DNA of 64,000 bases from Bradyrhizobium sp. Rc3b (GTDB lineage Bacteria; Pseudomonadota; Alphaproteobacteria; Rhizobiales; Xanthobacteraceae), in NCBI RefSeq assembly GCF_900114915.1, contig NZ_FOUS01000004.1, positions 124,001 through 188,000 on the forward strand, written 5' to 3'. A program made the position numbers and the translations under genes. Under the pieces are notes generated by a model. That model was not told the DNA's origin, searched no databases, and worked only from the letters and a program-made list of their open reading frames with translations. Shown piece after piece: positions 9,469 through 17,856 of this stretch (its first letter is position 1; the number at the start of each line of letters is the position of its first letter).

Positions 9469-11130
9469 ATGCTTACTAAGAAGAAGAAGAACACGCGCGC
9501 GGCATTGATCGCGGTGCTCGCTCTAACGACGGCGGCCGCATGGCCGCGTGAGGCCAGTGCCGAAACCGTGCTGCGCATCGGCATGACCGCTGCCGATATT
9601 CCGCGCACGTTGGGCCAGCCGGATCAGGGTTTCGAAGGCAACCGCTTCACCGGCCTCACCATGTACGACGCGCTGACCGGCTGGGACCTGTCCTCCGCGG
9701 AGAAGGCGAGCGTGGTGATTCCCGGCCTTGCCACCGAGTGGAAGGTCGACGATGCCGACAAGACCAAGTGGGTTTTCAAGCTGCGCCCTGGCGTGACCTT
9801 CCATGATGGCTCCCCGTTCAATGCGGATGCGGTGGTGTGGAACGTCGAGAAGGTGCTGAAGCAGGACGCGCCGCAATTCGACGCCAGCCAGGTCGGCGTC
9901 ACGGCCTCGCGCATGCCGACGCTGGCCTCTGCGAAGAAGATCGACGACATGACCGTCGAGCTCACCACCAAGGAGCCCGACAGCTTCCTGCCGATCAACC
10001 TGACCAATCTCTTCATGGCGAGCCCGGCGAAGTGGCAGCATTTCTACGACAAGGCCGAAGGCGCCGACGCCAAGGCCAAATCGCAGGCGGCGTGGACAGC
10101 CTTCGCCAAGGACGCCGCAGGCACCGGCCCGTGGAAAATGGCGAGCTTCACGCCGCGCGAGCGGCTCGAGCTCGTGAAGAACGCGAGCTATTGGGACAAG
10201 GCGCGCGTGCCCAAGGTCGACAAGATGGTGCTGCTGCCGATGCCGGAGGCCAACGCACGCACCGCGGCGCTGCTCTCCGGGCAGGTCGACTGGGTCGAGG
10301 CGCCGGCTCCGGACGCGCTGCCCGAGCTGAAGCAGCGCGGCTTCAAGCTCTACGCCAACGAGCAGCCGCATGTCTGGCCGTGGCAGTTCTCCCGCGTCGA
10401 GGGGTCGCCCTGGAACGACATCCGCGTGCGCAAGGCCGCCAACCTTTGCGTCGATCGCGAAGGCCTCAAGGACGGCCTGCTCGCCGGCCTGATGGTGCCG
10501 GCGACCGGCACCTTCGAGCCCGGCCATCCCTGGCGCGGCAAGCCGAGCTTCGAGATCAAGTATGACAAGGCGGCTGCACAAAAGCTGATGCAGGAGGCCG
10601 GCTTCGGCCCCAACAAGAAGCTGACGGTGAAGACGCAGACCTCCGCCTCGGGTTCGGGCCAGATGCAGCCCTTGCCGATGAACGAGTATCTCCAGCAGGC
10701 CCTTGCCGAATGCTATTTCGATGTGCAGCTCGACGTCATCGAATGGAATACGCTGTTCACCAACTGGCGCCGCGGCGCCAAGGATCCGTCGGCCAACGGT
10801 TCGCACGCGACCAACGTGACCTATGCGGCGATGGATCCGTTCTTCGCGCTGGTGCGCTTCCTGCAATCGGGCATGGCGCCGCCGGTCTCGAACAATTGGG
10901 GTTTCATCAACAATCCCAAGTTCGACGAGCTGGTGAAGAAGGCCCGCCAGACCTTCGATCCCGCCGCGCGTGACGCCGCGCTCGCCGAGCTGCACGCGGC
11001 CTCCGTCGACGATGCCGCCTTCCTGTACGTCGCCCACGACGTCGGCCCCCGCGCGATGAGCCCGAAGGTGACCGGCGTCGTGCAGCCGAAGAGCTGGTTC
11101 ATCGACTTCTCGCTGGTGTCGATGAAGTAG
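9469..11130 (+). CDS. ABC transporter substrate-binding protein, family 5
   Basis: 553 residues with a lysine-rich start, a hydrophobic signal segment and probable cleavage at ASA-ET near residue 31. AGGATTGAGG precedes the ATG. Family-5 motifs are visible (WKVDDADKTKWVFKLRPGV, FHDGSPFNADAVVWN, IRVRKAANLCVDREGL). It is the first gene of the ABC operon that continues with permeases at 11378 and 12561. Compared with the paralog at 7674 it carries an extra alanine- and lysine-rich insertion (about residues 190-205). The likely substrate is a peptide-like or amide nitrogen compound, inferred from the amidase in the same operon. Confidence 0.9.
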   Translation: MLTKKKKNTRAALIAVLALTTAAAWPREASAETVLRIGMTAADIPRTLGQPDQGFEGNRFTGLTMYDALTGWDLSSAEKASVVIPGLATEWKVDDADKTKWVFKLRPGVTFHDGSPFNADAVVWNVEKVLKQDAPQFDASQVGVTASRMPTLASAKKIDDMTVELTTKEPDSFLPINLTNLFMASPAKWQHFYDKAEGADAKAKSQAAWTAFAKDAAGTGPWKMASFTPRERLELVKNASYWDKARVPKVDKMVLLPMPEANARTAALLSGQVDWVEAPAPDALPELKQRGFKLYANEQPHVWPWQFSRVEGSPWNDIRVRKAANLCVDREGLKDGLLAGLMVPATGTFEPGHPWRGKPSFEIKYDKAAAQKLMQEAGFGPNKKLTVKTQTSASGSGQMQPLPMNEYLQQALAECYFDVQLDVIEWNTLFTNWRRGAKDPSANGSHATNVTYAAMDPFFALVRFLQSGMAPPVSNNWGFINNPKFDELVKKARQTFDPAARDAALAELHAASVDDAAFLYVAHDVGPRAMSPKVTGVVQPKSWFIDFSLVSMK

Positions 11131-11150
11131 TTCGCACCACACGAACAGTG

Positions 11151-11364
11151 CACCCTCTCCCCTTGTGGGAAAGGGTGGCTTCGCGACAGCGAAGCCGGGT
11201 GAGGGATCTCTCTCCGCGAGTGGCCCTTTCCCTCATCCGATAACGCTGTATCCGCGGGTAGAACCCCTCATCCGGCGCCGTAGCCGAAGCTTCGCTTCGG
11301 CGTCGACTTAAAAACGGCCGCCGGAGGCGGCCTATGCCACCTTCTCCCACAAGGGGAGAAGGAA
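11151..11364. repeat. CCCTCTCCCCTTGTGGGA-type composite palindromic repeat
   Basis: The ends are inverted (CCCTCTCCCCTTGTGGGA on the left, TCCCACAAGGGGAGAAGG on the right). Internal inverted GAAGC/CGAAGC blocks are present. It begins 21 bp after the solute-binding protein stop. Its right end supplies the purine-rich stretch that acts as ribosome-binding site for the next gene. Confidence 0.75.
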
Positions 11365-11377
11365 GAAAGAACCAAAC

Positions 11378-12331
11378 GTGCTCGCCTATATCGCCAGACG
11401 CATCGTCTACGTCGTTCCGATCGTCATCAGCGTCGCGCTGGTGTGTTTTCTGCTCGTGCACATCACGCCGGGTGATCCGCTGGTCGCGGTGCTGCCGGCC
11501 GATGCCTCGCAGGAGCTCGCCGCGCAGCTCCGTTCCGCCTATGGTTTTGATCGCCCGCTGCCGGTGCAGTTCGGCTTGTGGCTGATGCGCGCGCTGCACG
11601 GCGATCTCGGCAATTCCATCGCGACGGGGCGCCCCGTGCTCGCCGAAGTCATGCGCGCCGTCAGCAATACCGTCACGCTGGCGATTGCCGCCGCCATCAT
11701 CGGCTTCACCATGGGCATCCTGCTCGGCCTGATCGCCGGCTACTTCCGCGAGACCTGGATCGACAAGGTCGCGACGTCCTTTGCCATTGCGGGCGTCTCC
11801 GTGCCGCACTACTGGCTCGGCATGGTGATGGTCATCATCTTCTCGGTGCAGCTGAACTGGCTGCCCGCGGTCGGCGCCGGGCCCGGCGGCTCCGCCACCT
11901 GGGCCTGGGACTGGGCACACCTGCAATACCTCGTGCTGCCCGCGATCACGACATCGGTAATTCCCATGGGCATCGTCACCCGCACCGTGCGCGCGCTGAC
12001 CGGCGACATCCTGAGCCAGGATTTCGTCGAGGCCTTGCGCGCCAAAGGTCTGCACGAGCGCGGCGTGTTCCGCCACGTCATCAAGAACGCCGCGCCCACC
12101 GCGCTCGCGGTAATGGGGCTGCAATTGGGTTACATGCTCGGCGGCTCGATTCTGATCGAGACCGTGTTCTCCTGGCCGGGCTCGGGCTTCCTGCTCAACT
12201 CGGCGATCTTCCAGCGCGATCTGCCGCTGCTGCAGGGCACGATCCTGATCCTGGCGCTGTTCTTCGTCTTCCTCAATCTCATGGTCGACATCGCGCAAGC
12301 CGCGATCGATCCGCGCATCAAGCGGGGCTGA
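11378..12331 (+). CDS. ABC transporter permease, DppB/OppB type
   Basis: 317 residues from a GTG start. The start is fixed by the conserved N-terminus MLAYIARRIVYVVPI and by GGGGAGAAGG just upstream, which is part of the palindromic repeat. Six membrane segments are recognisable. The typical HITPGDP motif follows the first segment, and an EAA-type loop (EALRAKGL) for ATPase docking lies near residue 210. It forms the membrane channel with the DppC-type gene at 12561. Translation may depend on repeat sequence, which is unusual. Confidence 0.92.
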   Translation: MLAYIARRIVYVVPIVISVALVCFLLVHITPGDPLVAVLPADASQELAAQLRSAYGFDRPLPVQFGLWLMRALHGDLGNSIATGRPVLAEVMRAVSNTVTLAIAAAIIGFTMGILLGLIAGYFRETWIDKVATSFAIAGVSVPHYWLGMVMVIIFSVQLNWLPAVGAGPGGSATWAWDWAHLQYLVLPAITTSVIPMGIVTRTVRALTGDILSQDFVEALRAKGLHERGVFRHVIKNAAPTALAVMGLQLGYMLGGSILIETVFSWPGSGFLLNSAIFQRDLPLLQGTILILALFFVFLNLMVDIAQAAIDPRIKRG

Positions 12332-12360
12332 TAATGAGTTCAGCTGTCGCCACGCAAAAG

Positions 12361-12514
12361 GTGCTCCTCCTCTCCCGCTTGCGGGGGAGGGGCGGGGTGG
12401 GGGTGTCTCCGCAATCGAGGACCCCCAAGAGGAGAGAACCCTCACCCGGCGCGCGGGACGATGCTTCGCATCGCCCGGAGCGCCGACCTCTCCCGCAAGC
12501 GGGAGAGGTGCACC
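12361..12514. repeat. Composite palindromic repeat inside the ABC operon
   Basis: The left block CTCTCCCGCTTGCGGG is matched by the inverted right block CCCGCAAGCGGGAGAG. It lies between the two permease genes and accounts for most of their unusually long 229-bp spacing. A 77-codon frame through it (12334-12564) looks repeat-derived. Confidence 0.75.
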
Positions 12515-12560
12515 ACCTCCTTGGCTCGCATCGATCGTACCAACGACTGGGAGCCAGCCA

Positions 12561-13463
12561 ATGAGCGAGCTTCCGTTGTCCGCCACCGCCGATGCCGCGC
12601 TGCAGGCCGCGCCCGCGACCAAGGCGCGGGGTTATTGGGCGACCGTCGGCCGCCGCATCCGGCGCGACAAGGTCAGCATGGCCTGCGCGCTGGTGTTGCT
12701 GCTGATCTTCCTGTCGGCGATCCTCGCGCCCTGGCTGGGTCTGGAAGATCCCTACAAGGGCTCCATGATCCGCCGCCTGCGCCACATCGGCACCGTTAGC
12801 TACCCGCTCGGCACCGACGAGCTCGGCCGCGACATGCTGGCGCGGCTGATCTATGGCGGGCGGCTGTCGCTGGTCATCGGCATTCTGCCCGTGATCCTTG
12901 CCTTCTGCATCGGCACCTCGCTCGGCCTCGTCGCCGGCTATGTCGGCGGCAGGCTCAACACCGCGATCATGCGCACGATCGACGTGTTCTACGCCTTTCC
13001 TTCGGTGCTGCTGGCGATTGCGATCTCCGGCGCGCTGGGGGCCGGCATCCTCAATTCCATCGTGTCGTTGACCGTCGTGTTCGTGCCGCAGATCACCCGC
13101 GTCGCCGAAAGCGTCACCACAGGCGTGCGCAACATGGACTTCGTCGAGGCCGCGCGTGCCTCGGGCGCCGGACCCATCACCATCATGCGCGTGCACATCC
13201 TCGGCAACGTGCTTGGCGCGATCTTCGTCTATGCCACCAGCCTGATCTCGGTCTCGATGATCCTCGCCGCCGGTCTCTCCTTCCTCGGTCTCGGCACAAA
13301 ACCGCCGGAGCCGGAATGGGGCCTGATGCTCAACACATTACGCACCGCGATCTACGTCAATCCCTGGGTCGCCGCATTGCCGGGCGCTATGATCTTCGCG
13401 GTCTCGATCTGCTTCAACCTGCTCTCGGACGGCCTGCGCAGCGCCATGGACATCAGGAACTAG
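12561..13463 (+). CDS. ABC transporter permease, DppC/OppC type
   Basis: 300 residues; GGGAGCC lies upstream of the ATG. The N-terminus has the OppC-type region ([10 protein letters not shown]) before the first membrane segment. [17 protein letters not shown] motif follows, typical of the DppC family, and an EAA loop (EAARASGAG) lies near residue 195. It pairs with the DppB-type subunit. The repeat between the two genes is unusual for subunits that are normally tightly spaced. The stop is three bases before the next ATG. Confidence 0.92.
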   Translation: MSELPLSATADAALQAAPATKARGYWATVGRRIRRDKVSMACALVLLLIFLSAILAPWLGLEDPYKGSMIRRLRHIGTVSYPLGTDELGRDMLARLIYGGRLSLVIGILPVILAFCIGTSLGLVAGYVGGRLNTAIMRTIDVFYAFPSVLLAIAISGALGAGILNSIVSLTVVFVPQITRVAESVTTGVRNMDFVEAARASGAGPITIMRVHILGNVLGAIFVYATSLISVSMILAAGLSFLGLGTKPPEPEWGLMLNTLRTAIYVNPWVAALPGAMIFAVSICFNLLSDGLRSAMDIRN

Positions 13464-13466
13464 GCC

Positions 13467-14528
13467 ATGAGCGAAACCAACACATCCGTCGAAATGTTGG
13501 AGCCGGTCGAAGACCGCGGCGGCGTCGCGCAGCCGCTGCTGCAGGTCAACGGGCTGACCAAGCACTTCCCTGTACGCGGCGGCCTGTTCGCCGCCAAACG
13601 CACCGTGCGCGCCGTTGACAACGTCTCCTTCGCCGTTGCCAAGGGCGAGACCGTCGGCATCGTCGGTGAATCCGGCTGCGGCAAGTCCACCACCGCGCGC
13701 CTGCTGATGCATCTGATGCCGCGCGACACCGGCGACATCATCTATGACGGCATGACCGTCGGTCAGTCGCTGTCGCTGCGTGAATTGCGCCGCGGCATGC
13801 AGATGGTGTTCCAGGACTCGTACGCTTCTCTCAACCCGCGCCTGACGATCGAGGAATCGATCACCTTCGGCCCGAAGGTGCACGGCATGGCCGATGGCGC
13901 GGCACGCGCATTGGCGCGCGAGCTGCTCGGCAAGGTGGGCTTGCGCCCGGAGAACTTCGCCAACCGCTATCCGCACGAGATCTCCGGCGGCCAGCGCCAG
14001 CGCGTGAATATCGCACGCGCGCTGGCGCTGTCGCCGCGACTTGTGATTTTGGACGAAGCGGTCTCCGCGCTCGACAAATCGGTCGAGGCGCAGGTGCTCA
14101 ACCTGCTTGCCGATCTCAAGCACGAGTTCGGCCTCACCTATCTGTTCATCAGCCACGACCTCAACGTCGTGCGCTACATCTCGGATCGCGTGCTGGTGAT
14201 GTATCTCGGCGAAGTCGTCGAGCTCGGCCCGGTCGACCAGGTCTGGGACAGTCCTGCGCATCCCTACACGCGCGCGCTCCTTGCGGCGATGCCGTCGTCC
14301 GACCCCGACCGGCGCACCGAGCAGCCGCCGATCACCGGCGATCCGCCCAATCCGATCGACCCGCCCCCGGGCTGCCGCTTCCACACCCGTTGCCCGTTTG
14401 CGGAGCCGCTCTGCGCAAATGCGACACCAAAGCTCACCGCGCTCGATAATATGGGCCACGAGACCGCGTGCTACATGGCGATTCCGGGTTCAGGCCATAG
14501 CCGCGCGCCCAGGGAGAAGACCGCATGA
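13467..14528 (+). CDS. ABC transporter ATP-binding protein, DppF/OppF type
   Basis: 353 residues. Walker [11 protein letters not shown]-loop [12 protein letters not shown], signature SGGQRQR and Walker [13 protein letters not shown] are all intact. The C-terminal oligopeptide-transporter extension has cysteines ([14 protein letters not shown]), as in DppD/DppF proteins that carry an iron-sulfur cluster. It drives import with the second ATPase at 16131. Its stop overlaps the next gene by ATGA, indicating translational coupling. Confidence 0.93.
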   Translation: MSETNTSVEMLEPVEDRGGVAQPLLQVNGLTKHFPVRGGLFAAKRTVRAVDNVSFAVAKGETVGIVGESGCGKSTTARLLMHLMPRDTGDIIYDGMTVGQSLSLRELRRGMQMVFQDSYASLNPRLTIEESITFGPKVHGMADGAARALARELLGKVGLRPENFANRYPHEISGGQRQRVNIARALALSPRLVILDEAVSALDKSVEAQVLNLLADLKHEFGLTYLFISHDLNVVRYISDRVLVMYLGEVVELGPVDQVWDSPAHPYTRALLAAMPSSDPDRRTEQPPITGDPPNPIDPPPGCRFHTRCPFAEPLCANATPKLTALDNMGHETACYMAIPGSGHSRAPREKTA

Positions 14529-14722
14529 CGAGACCGACACCGAAAGAGATCAAGCCCATCGCGCAAATCGCCGGCGTCCCCGTGGACGACGAGATCGCGA
14601 CGCGTATCTCCAATTCCATCGGGCCTGCCTTCGAAGGCTTCGCAGCCATTGCCGGCACGCTGCCGTTCGACCTCGAGCCCGCGCTCTATCCGATTGCGCA
14701 GACGCAGAAGGTGTCGAAATGA
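14525..14722 (+). CDS. Small AtzG-like (DUF4089-type) protein
   Basis: 65 residues, overlapping both the upstream ATPase and the downstream amidase by ATGA, so it is translationally coupled on both sides. The VDDEIATRISNSIGPAFEGF and LPFDLEPALYPI stretches resemble the small helical AtzG-like family. Known from that family: AtzG is a GatC-like partner that binds and stabilises the amidase AtzE in the cyanuric-acid pathway. Position directly before an amidase supports a partner role. The family call is from memory and was not searched. Confidence 0.7.
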   Translation: MTRPTPKEIKPIAQIAGVPVDDEIATRISNSIGPAFEGFAAIAGTLPFDLEPALYPIAQTQKVSK

Positions 14723-16134
14723 GCGCTGAGCCCGCATTGATGACGCTCACCGAGGTCGCGCGCGCGATCGCGATGAAGCAGCTGTCCTCGCAAGAGGTGA
14801 CGCGCGCGCTGCTGCAGCGCGTCGCGCAGTGGCAGCCGCATCTCAACGCCTTCATGTCGATCGAGGCCGAGGCTGCATTGAAAGCGGCGGAGGCCGCCGA
14901 TTCCGAGCTCGCCAAGGGCAATGTCCGTGGTCCCCTGCATGGCGTGCCGCTCGCGCACAAGGACATGTATTACGATGCCGGCCACGTCGCGACCTGCGGC
15001 TCGCTGATCCGCCGCGATTTCGTACCGACCGTGACCTCCACGGCGTTGCAGCGGTTGAAGGACGCCGGCCAGGTCCGCCTCGGCACGCTGCATCTGGCCG
15101 AATTCGCCTATGGCCCGACCGGGCATAACGCCCATTACGGTCCGGTGCGCAATCCCTGGAACGTCGCGCACATCACCGGCGGCTCGTCGTCGGGCTCCGG
15201 CTCGGCGGTGGCCGCGCGGCTGACCTATGCGGCGCTCGGCTCCGACACCGGCGGCTCGATCCGCATGCCCGCGCATTTCTGCGGCGTCACGGGATTGAAG
15301 ACCACGGTCGGTCGCGTCAGCCGGGCCGGCGCGATGCCGCTATCGCAGTCGCTCGACACCGTCGGCCCTCTCGCCCGCACCGCCGAGGATTGTGCGCTGC
15401 TGCTGGCGCTGATGGCCGGCGCGGACCCTGCGGACTCCACCTGCAGCCACGAGCCGCTGTCGGACTATGTCGGCGCGACCAAGGGCTCGCTGAAGGGCCT
15501 GAAGATCGGCGTGCCCAGCTCGTTCTATGTCGACGATCTCGATAGCGAGGTCGCGCGCGTGCTGGACGAGACTATCGCCGTGCTCAAGCGCGAGGGCGCC
15601 GACATCGTCACGGTTGAGCTGCCGGACCAGCGCCAATTGTCCTCGGCGAGCCAGCTCGTGCTCGCCGCAGAAGCTGCGGCATTCCACAAGCGCTGGATGA
15701 TCGAGCGTCCGCAGGATTATGGCCCGCAGGTCCTGATGCGGCTGCAGAACGGTCTCGCCGTTCCCGCCATCACCTATCTCGAGGCGATGCGTTGGCGCGG
15801 CCCCGCGCTCGCTGCGCACCATGCGGCCACTGCAGGCGTCGATGCGGTGGTCGCACCGGCGTCGCCCGTGCCGGCGCCGACGATCGAAGAGAGCGATGTC
15901 GGCGGCGGGCCGAACGCACCGGCCATGGTGCAGCGGCTGACGCTGTTCACCCGCCCGGTCAACTTCCTCGGCCTGCCGTCGCTTACCGTGCCCTCAGGCT
16001 TCACGAAGAGCGGCCTGCCGGTCGGCATGCAGCTGATCGGCCGCTCCTTCGACGAAGCGACCCTGCTCACCATCGGCGCCGCCTTCCAGCGCGTCACCGA
16101 CTATCACGATCGATTGCCGAAACTGCCGTCATGA
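14719..16134 (+). CDS. Amidase-signature hydrolase (AtzE-like candidate)
   Basis: 471 residues. The Ser-cisSer-Lys triad is visible: Lys81 (LAHKDMYY), the GGSSSGS loop at 154-160 with the cis-Ser, and nucleophile Ser180 in SDTGGSIRMPA. It hydrolyses an amide bond in the cytoplasm. Direct coupling to an AtzG-like subunit points to an AtzE-like enzyme; linkage to a Dpp-type importer suggests it acts on an imported amide. A longer in-frame start exists upstream but runs through the ATPase gene; the ATG at 14719 fits the family N-terminus. Other possibilities are a generic amidase or an allophanate- or biuret-type hydrolase. Confidence 0.88.
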   Translation: MSAEPALMTLTEVARAIAMKQLSSQEVTRALLQRVAQWQPHLNAFMSIEAEAALKAAEAADSELAKGNVRGPLHGVPLAHKDMYYDAGHVATCGSLIRRDFVPTVTSTALQRLKDAGQVRLGTLHLAEFAYGPTGHNAHYGPVRNPWNVAHITGGSSSGSGSAVAARLTYAALGSDTGGSIRMPAHFCGVTGLKTTVGRVSRAGAMPLSQSLDTVGPLARTAEDCALLLALMAGADPADSTCSHEPLSDYVGATKGSLKGLKIGVPSSFYVDDLDSEVARVLDETIAVLKREGADIVTVELPDQRQLSSASQLVLAAEAAAFHKRWMIERPQDYGPQVLMRLQNGLAVPAITYLEAMRWRGPALAAHHAATAGVDAVVAPASPVPAPTIEESDVGGGPNAPAMVQRLTLFTRPVNFLGLPSLTVPSGFTKSGLPVGMQLIGRSFDEATLLTIGAAFQRVTDYHDRLPKLPS

Positions 16135-17108
16135 CAAAGCTCGTCGAGATTTCAGGCCTCAACATCCGCTTCACCGGGGAGCGCACGGTCTATGCCGTGA
16201 ACGATCTCAGTCTCTCGCTGGGTAACAGCGAGGTGTTGGGCCTGCTCGGCGAGTCCGGTTCGGGCAAGAGCGTGACCCTGCGTGCGCTGATGCGGCTGTT
16301 GCCGAAGAAGCGCACGCAGATTTCCGGCGCCGTCAACGTCATGGGCCGCGACGTGCTCGCCATGAACGACGAGGAGCTGTCGTCCTTCCGCGGCCAGACC
16401 GTGTCGATGATCTTCCAGGAGCCGGCATTGGCGCTGGATCCGGTCTACACCATCGGTGCGCAGATCGCCGAAAGCGTCGTGCGCCACGAGGGCAAAAGCT
16501 ACGCTGAGGGCAGGGCACGCGCACTCGAAATGCTCGAGGTTGTGCGCATTCCCTCCGCAAAACGCCGGCTCGACGCCTATCCGCACGAGATGTCCGGCGG
16601 CATGCGTCAGCGTGCCATGATCGCGCTGGCGCTCGCCTGCCGGCCAAAAATCCTGCTCGCGGACGAGCCGACCACCGCGCTCGATGCCACCGTGCAGATC
16701 CAGATCCTGCTCTTGCTGCGCGAGCTGCAGCGCGAGTTCGGCATGTCCGTCATCTTCGTCACCCACGATATCGGCGTCGCCATCGAGATCTGCGACCGTG
16801 TCGCGGTGATGTATGCCGGCCAGATCGTGGAGCAGGGCACGCTTCGCGACATCGTCCGCAGCCCGGTGCATCCCTATGCCAAGGGCCTGCTCGCCTCGAC
16901 GATTCACGGCGCCAAGCGTGGCGCCCGGCTCGAAACCATCCCCGGCACGCCGCCCTCGCTGGCCGAGAAACCCCACAACTGCTCCTTCGCCCCGCGCTGC
17001 GCCGTGGCGCAGCCCCGTTGCCTGGAGCAATTGCCTGCCAATGTGCCGGTCGGGCCGGGCCGGGCGGCGCGATGTGTGCTGGCGGAGCAGGCGGCGGCGC
17101 TGTCATAA
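16131..17108 (+). CDS. ABC transporter ATP-binding protein, DppD/OppD type
   Basis: 325 residues. It starts within the amidase stop (ATGA). Walker A GESGSGKSV, Q-loop IFQEPALALDPV, signature MSGGMRQR and Walker B ILLADEPTTALD are intact. The C-terminal cysteine segment (CSFAPRCAVAQPRC) matches the Dpp/Opp ATPase extension. It completes the importer (one binding protein, two permeases, two ATPases). The amidase pair inserted between the two ATPase genes is the odd feature of this operon. Confidence 0.92.
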   Translation: MTKLVEISGLNIRFTGERTVYAVNDLSLSLGNSEVLGLLGESGSGKSVTLRALMRLLPKKRTQISGAVNVMGRDVLAMNDEELSSFRGQTVSMIFQEPALALDPVYTIGAQIAESVVRHEGKSYAEGRARALEMLEVVRIPSAKRRLDAYPHEMSGGMRQRAMIALALACRPKILLADEPTTALDATVQIQILLLLRELQREFGMSVIFVTHDIGVAIEICDRVAVMYAGQIVEQGTLRDIVRSPVHPYAKGLLASTIHGAKRGARLETIPGTPPSLAEKPHNCSFAPRCAVAQPRCLEQLPANVPVGPGRAARCVLAEQAAALS

Positions 17109-17206
17109 TATTCGAGCGGCGCTGCAGCAGCGCTCCTTCCTTTGAAATTCCTCCATGGCAACACCTAGTTGTCACAGTTCACCGGGGACCGCAGGCAAGA
17201 GCCGTT

Positions 17207-17232
17207 CTACTTTGCATGGGGTTGTTTTCGAC
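17207..17232 (+). repeat. Dispersed 26-bp motif with core GCATGGGGTTGTTTTCGAC, copy A
   Basis: This 26-bp stretch matches 63016-63041 with a single difference. Both copies are on the plus strand upstream of a membrane-protein gene. The core is AT-richer than its surroundings. Function unknown; it could be a regulatory site or a short dispersed repeat. Confidence 0.6.
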
Positions 17233-17324
17233 TTTTTGCCGGAGCGGGTGAAGCGGCTAGCATTCACACCCCATTCATCCCGGTTCCCGTTCCATGCGGC
17301 CGTTCATGGAGAGGGACCAGACTT

Positions 17325-17594
17325 ATGTACATTTCCAACGAAGGCCTGCTCGTCATCCTGTTCGTCGGCCTGGTGGCCGGCTGGCTCGCCGGCAAGGTGG
17401 TGCGCGGAACGGGGTTCGGGATCATCGGCGACATCGTGGTCGGCATCGCCGGCGCGCTGGTGGCGAGCTTCCTGTTTCCGAAGCTCGGCATTCGCCTCGG
17501 CACAGGCCTGGTCTCGGAGATCGTCTATTCCGCCATCGGCGCGGTCATCCTGCTGCTGGTGGTGCGGCTGGTGCGGGGCGGCGGCCGGTTCTAG
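17325..17594 (+). CDS. GlsB/YeaQ/YmgE-family small membrane protein
   Basis: 89 residues; GGAGAGGGA precedes the ATG. Three hydrophobic segments with the glycine pattern GLVAGWLAGKVVRG ... GFGIIGDIVVGIAGA ... are characteristic of the transglycosylase-associated/GlsB family. Known role: stress-associated inner-membrane proteins of unclear biochemistry. It stands alone between the ABC operon and the secretion genes. The motif at 17207 lies about 95 bp upstream of the start. Confidence 0.85.
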   Translation: MYISNEGLLVILFVGLVAGWLAGKVVRGTGFGIIGDIVVGIAGALVASFLFPKLGIRLGTGLVSEIVYSAIGAVILLLVVRLVRGGGRF

Positions 17595-17856
17595 TAACCG
17601 CCCGGTTCGATCGATCGGAACTAGCCGCCTCTCCAGGACTGGGGAGGCGGCGGCGGCCACTGCACCAAAAAGCCGCAAAGACTGTGAATTACCGGACTTG
17701 CGTGCGGGGCCATCAGGGGTAGATGTGGGCTATCAGGATTTTGGATGAACCCGGCTGCGTTGGACGCAGCGCGAACATGATGTTAATCCGGGGCGAGTAC
17801 CCTGAATTGCCCGTGAAATCAGGGGCCTTGGCCCCCACCTGAAAGAGATCAGACTG

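Noticed and set aside
9523..11142. Long minus-strand frame antisense to the solute-binding protein
   Set aside because: It has a shadow-like composition and no motifs, and the plus strand encodes a family-5 binding protein with signal peptide.
12334..12564. 77-codon plus-strand frame overlapping the DppB stop and the DppC start
   Set aside because: Most of it is translated palindromic repeat, with no family similarity; kept only as evidence for repeat insertion.
17119..17133. Possible terminator after the DppD-type gene
   Set aside because: Only a 6-bp stem with a 3-nt loop and a poor T-run; not strong enough to list.
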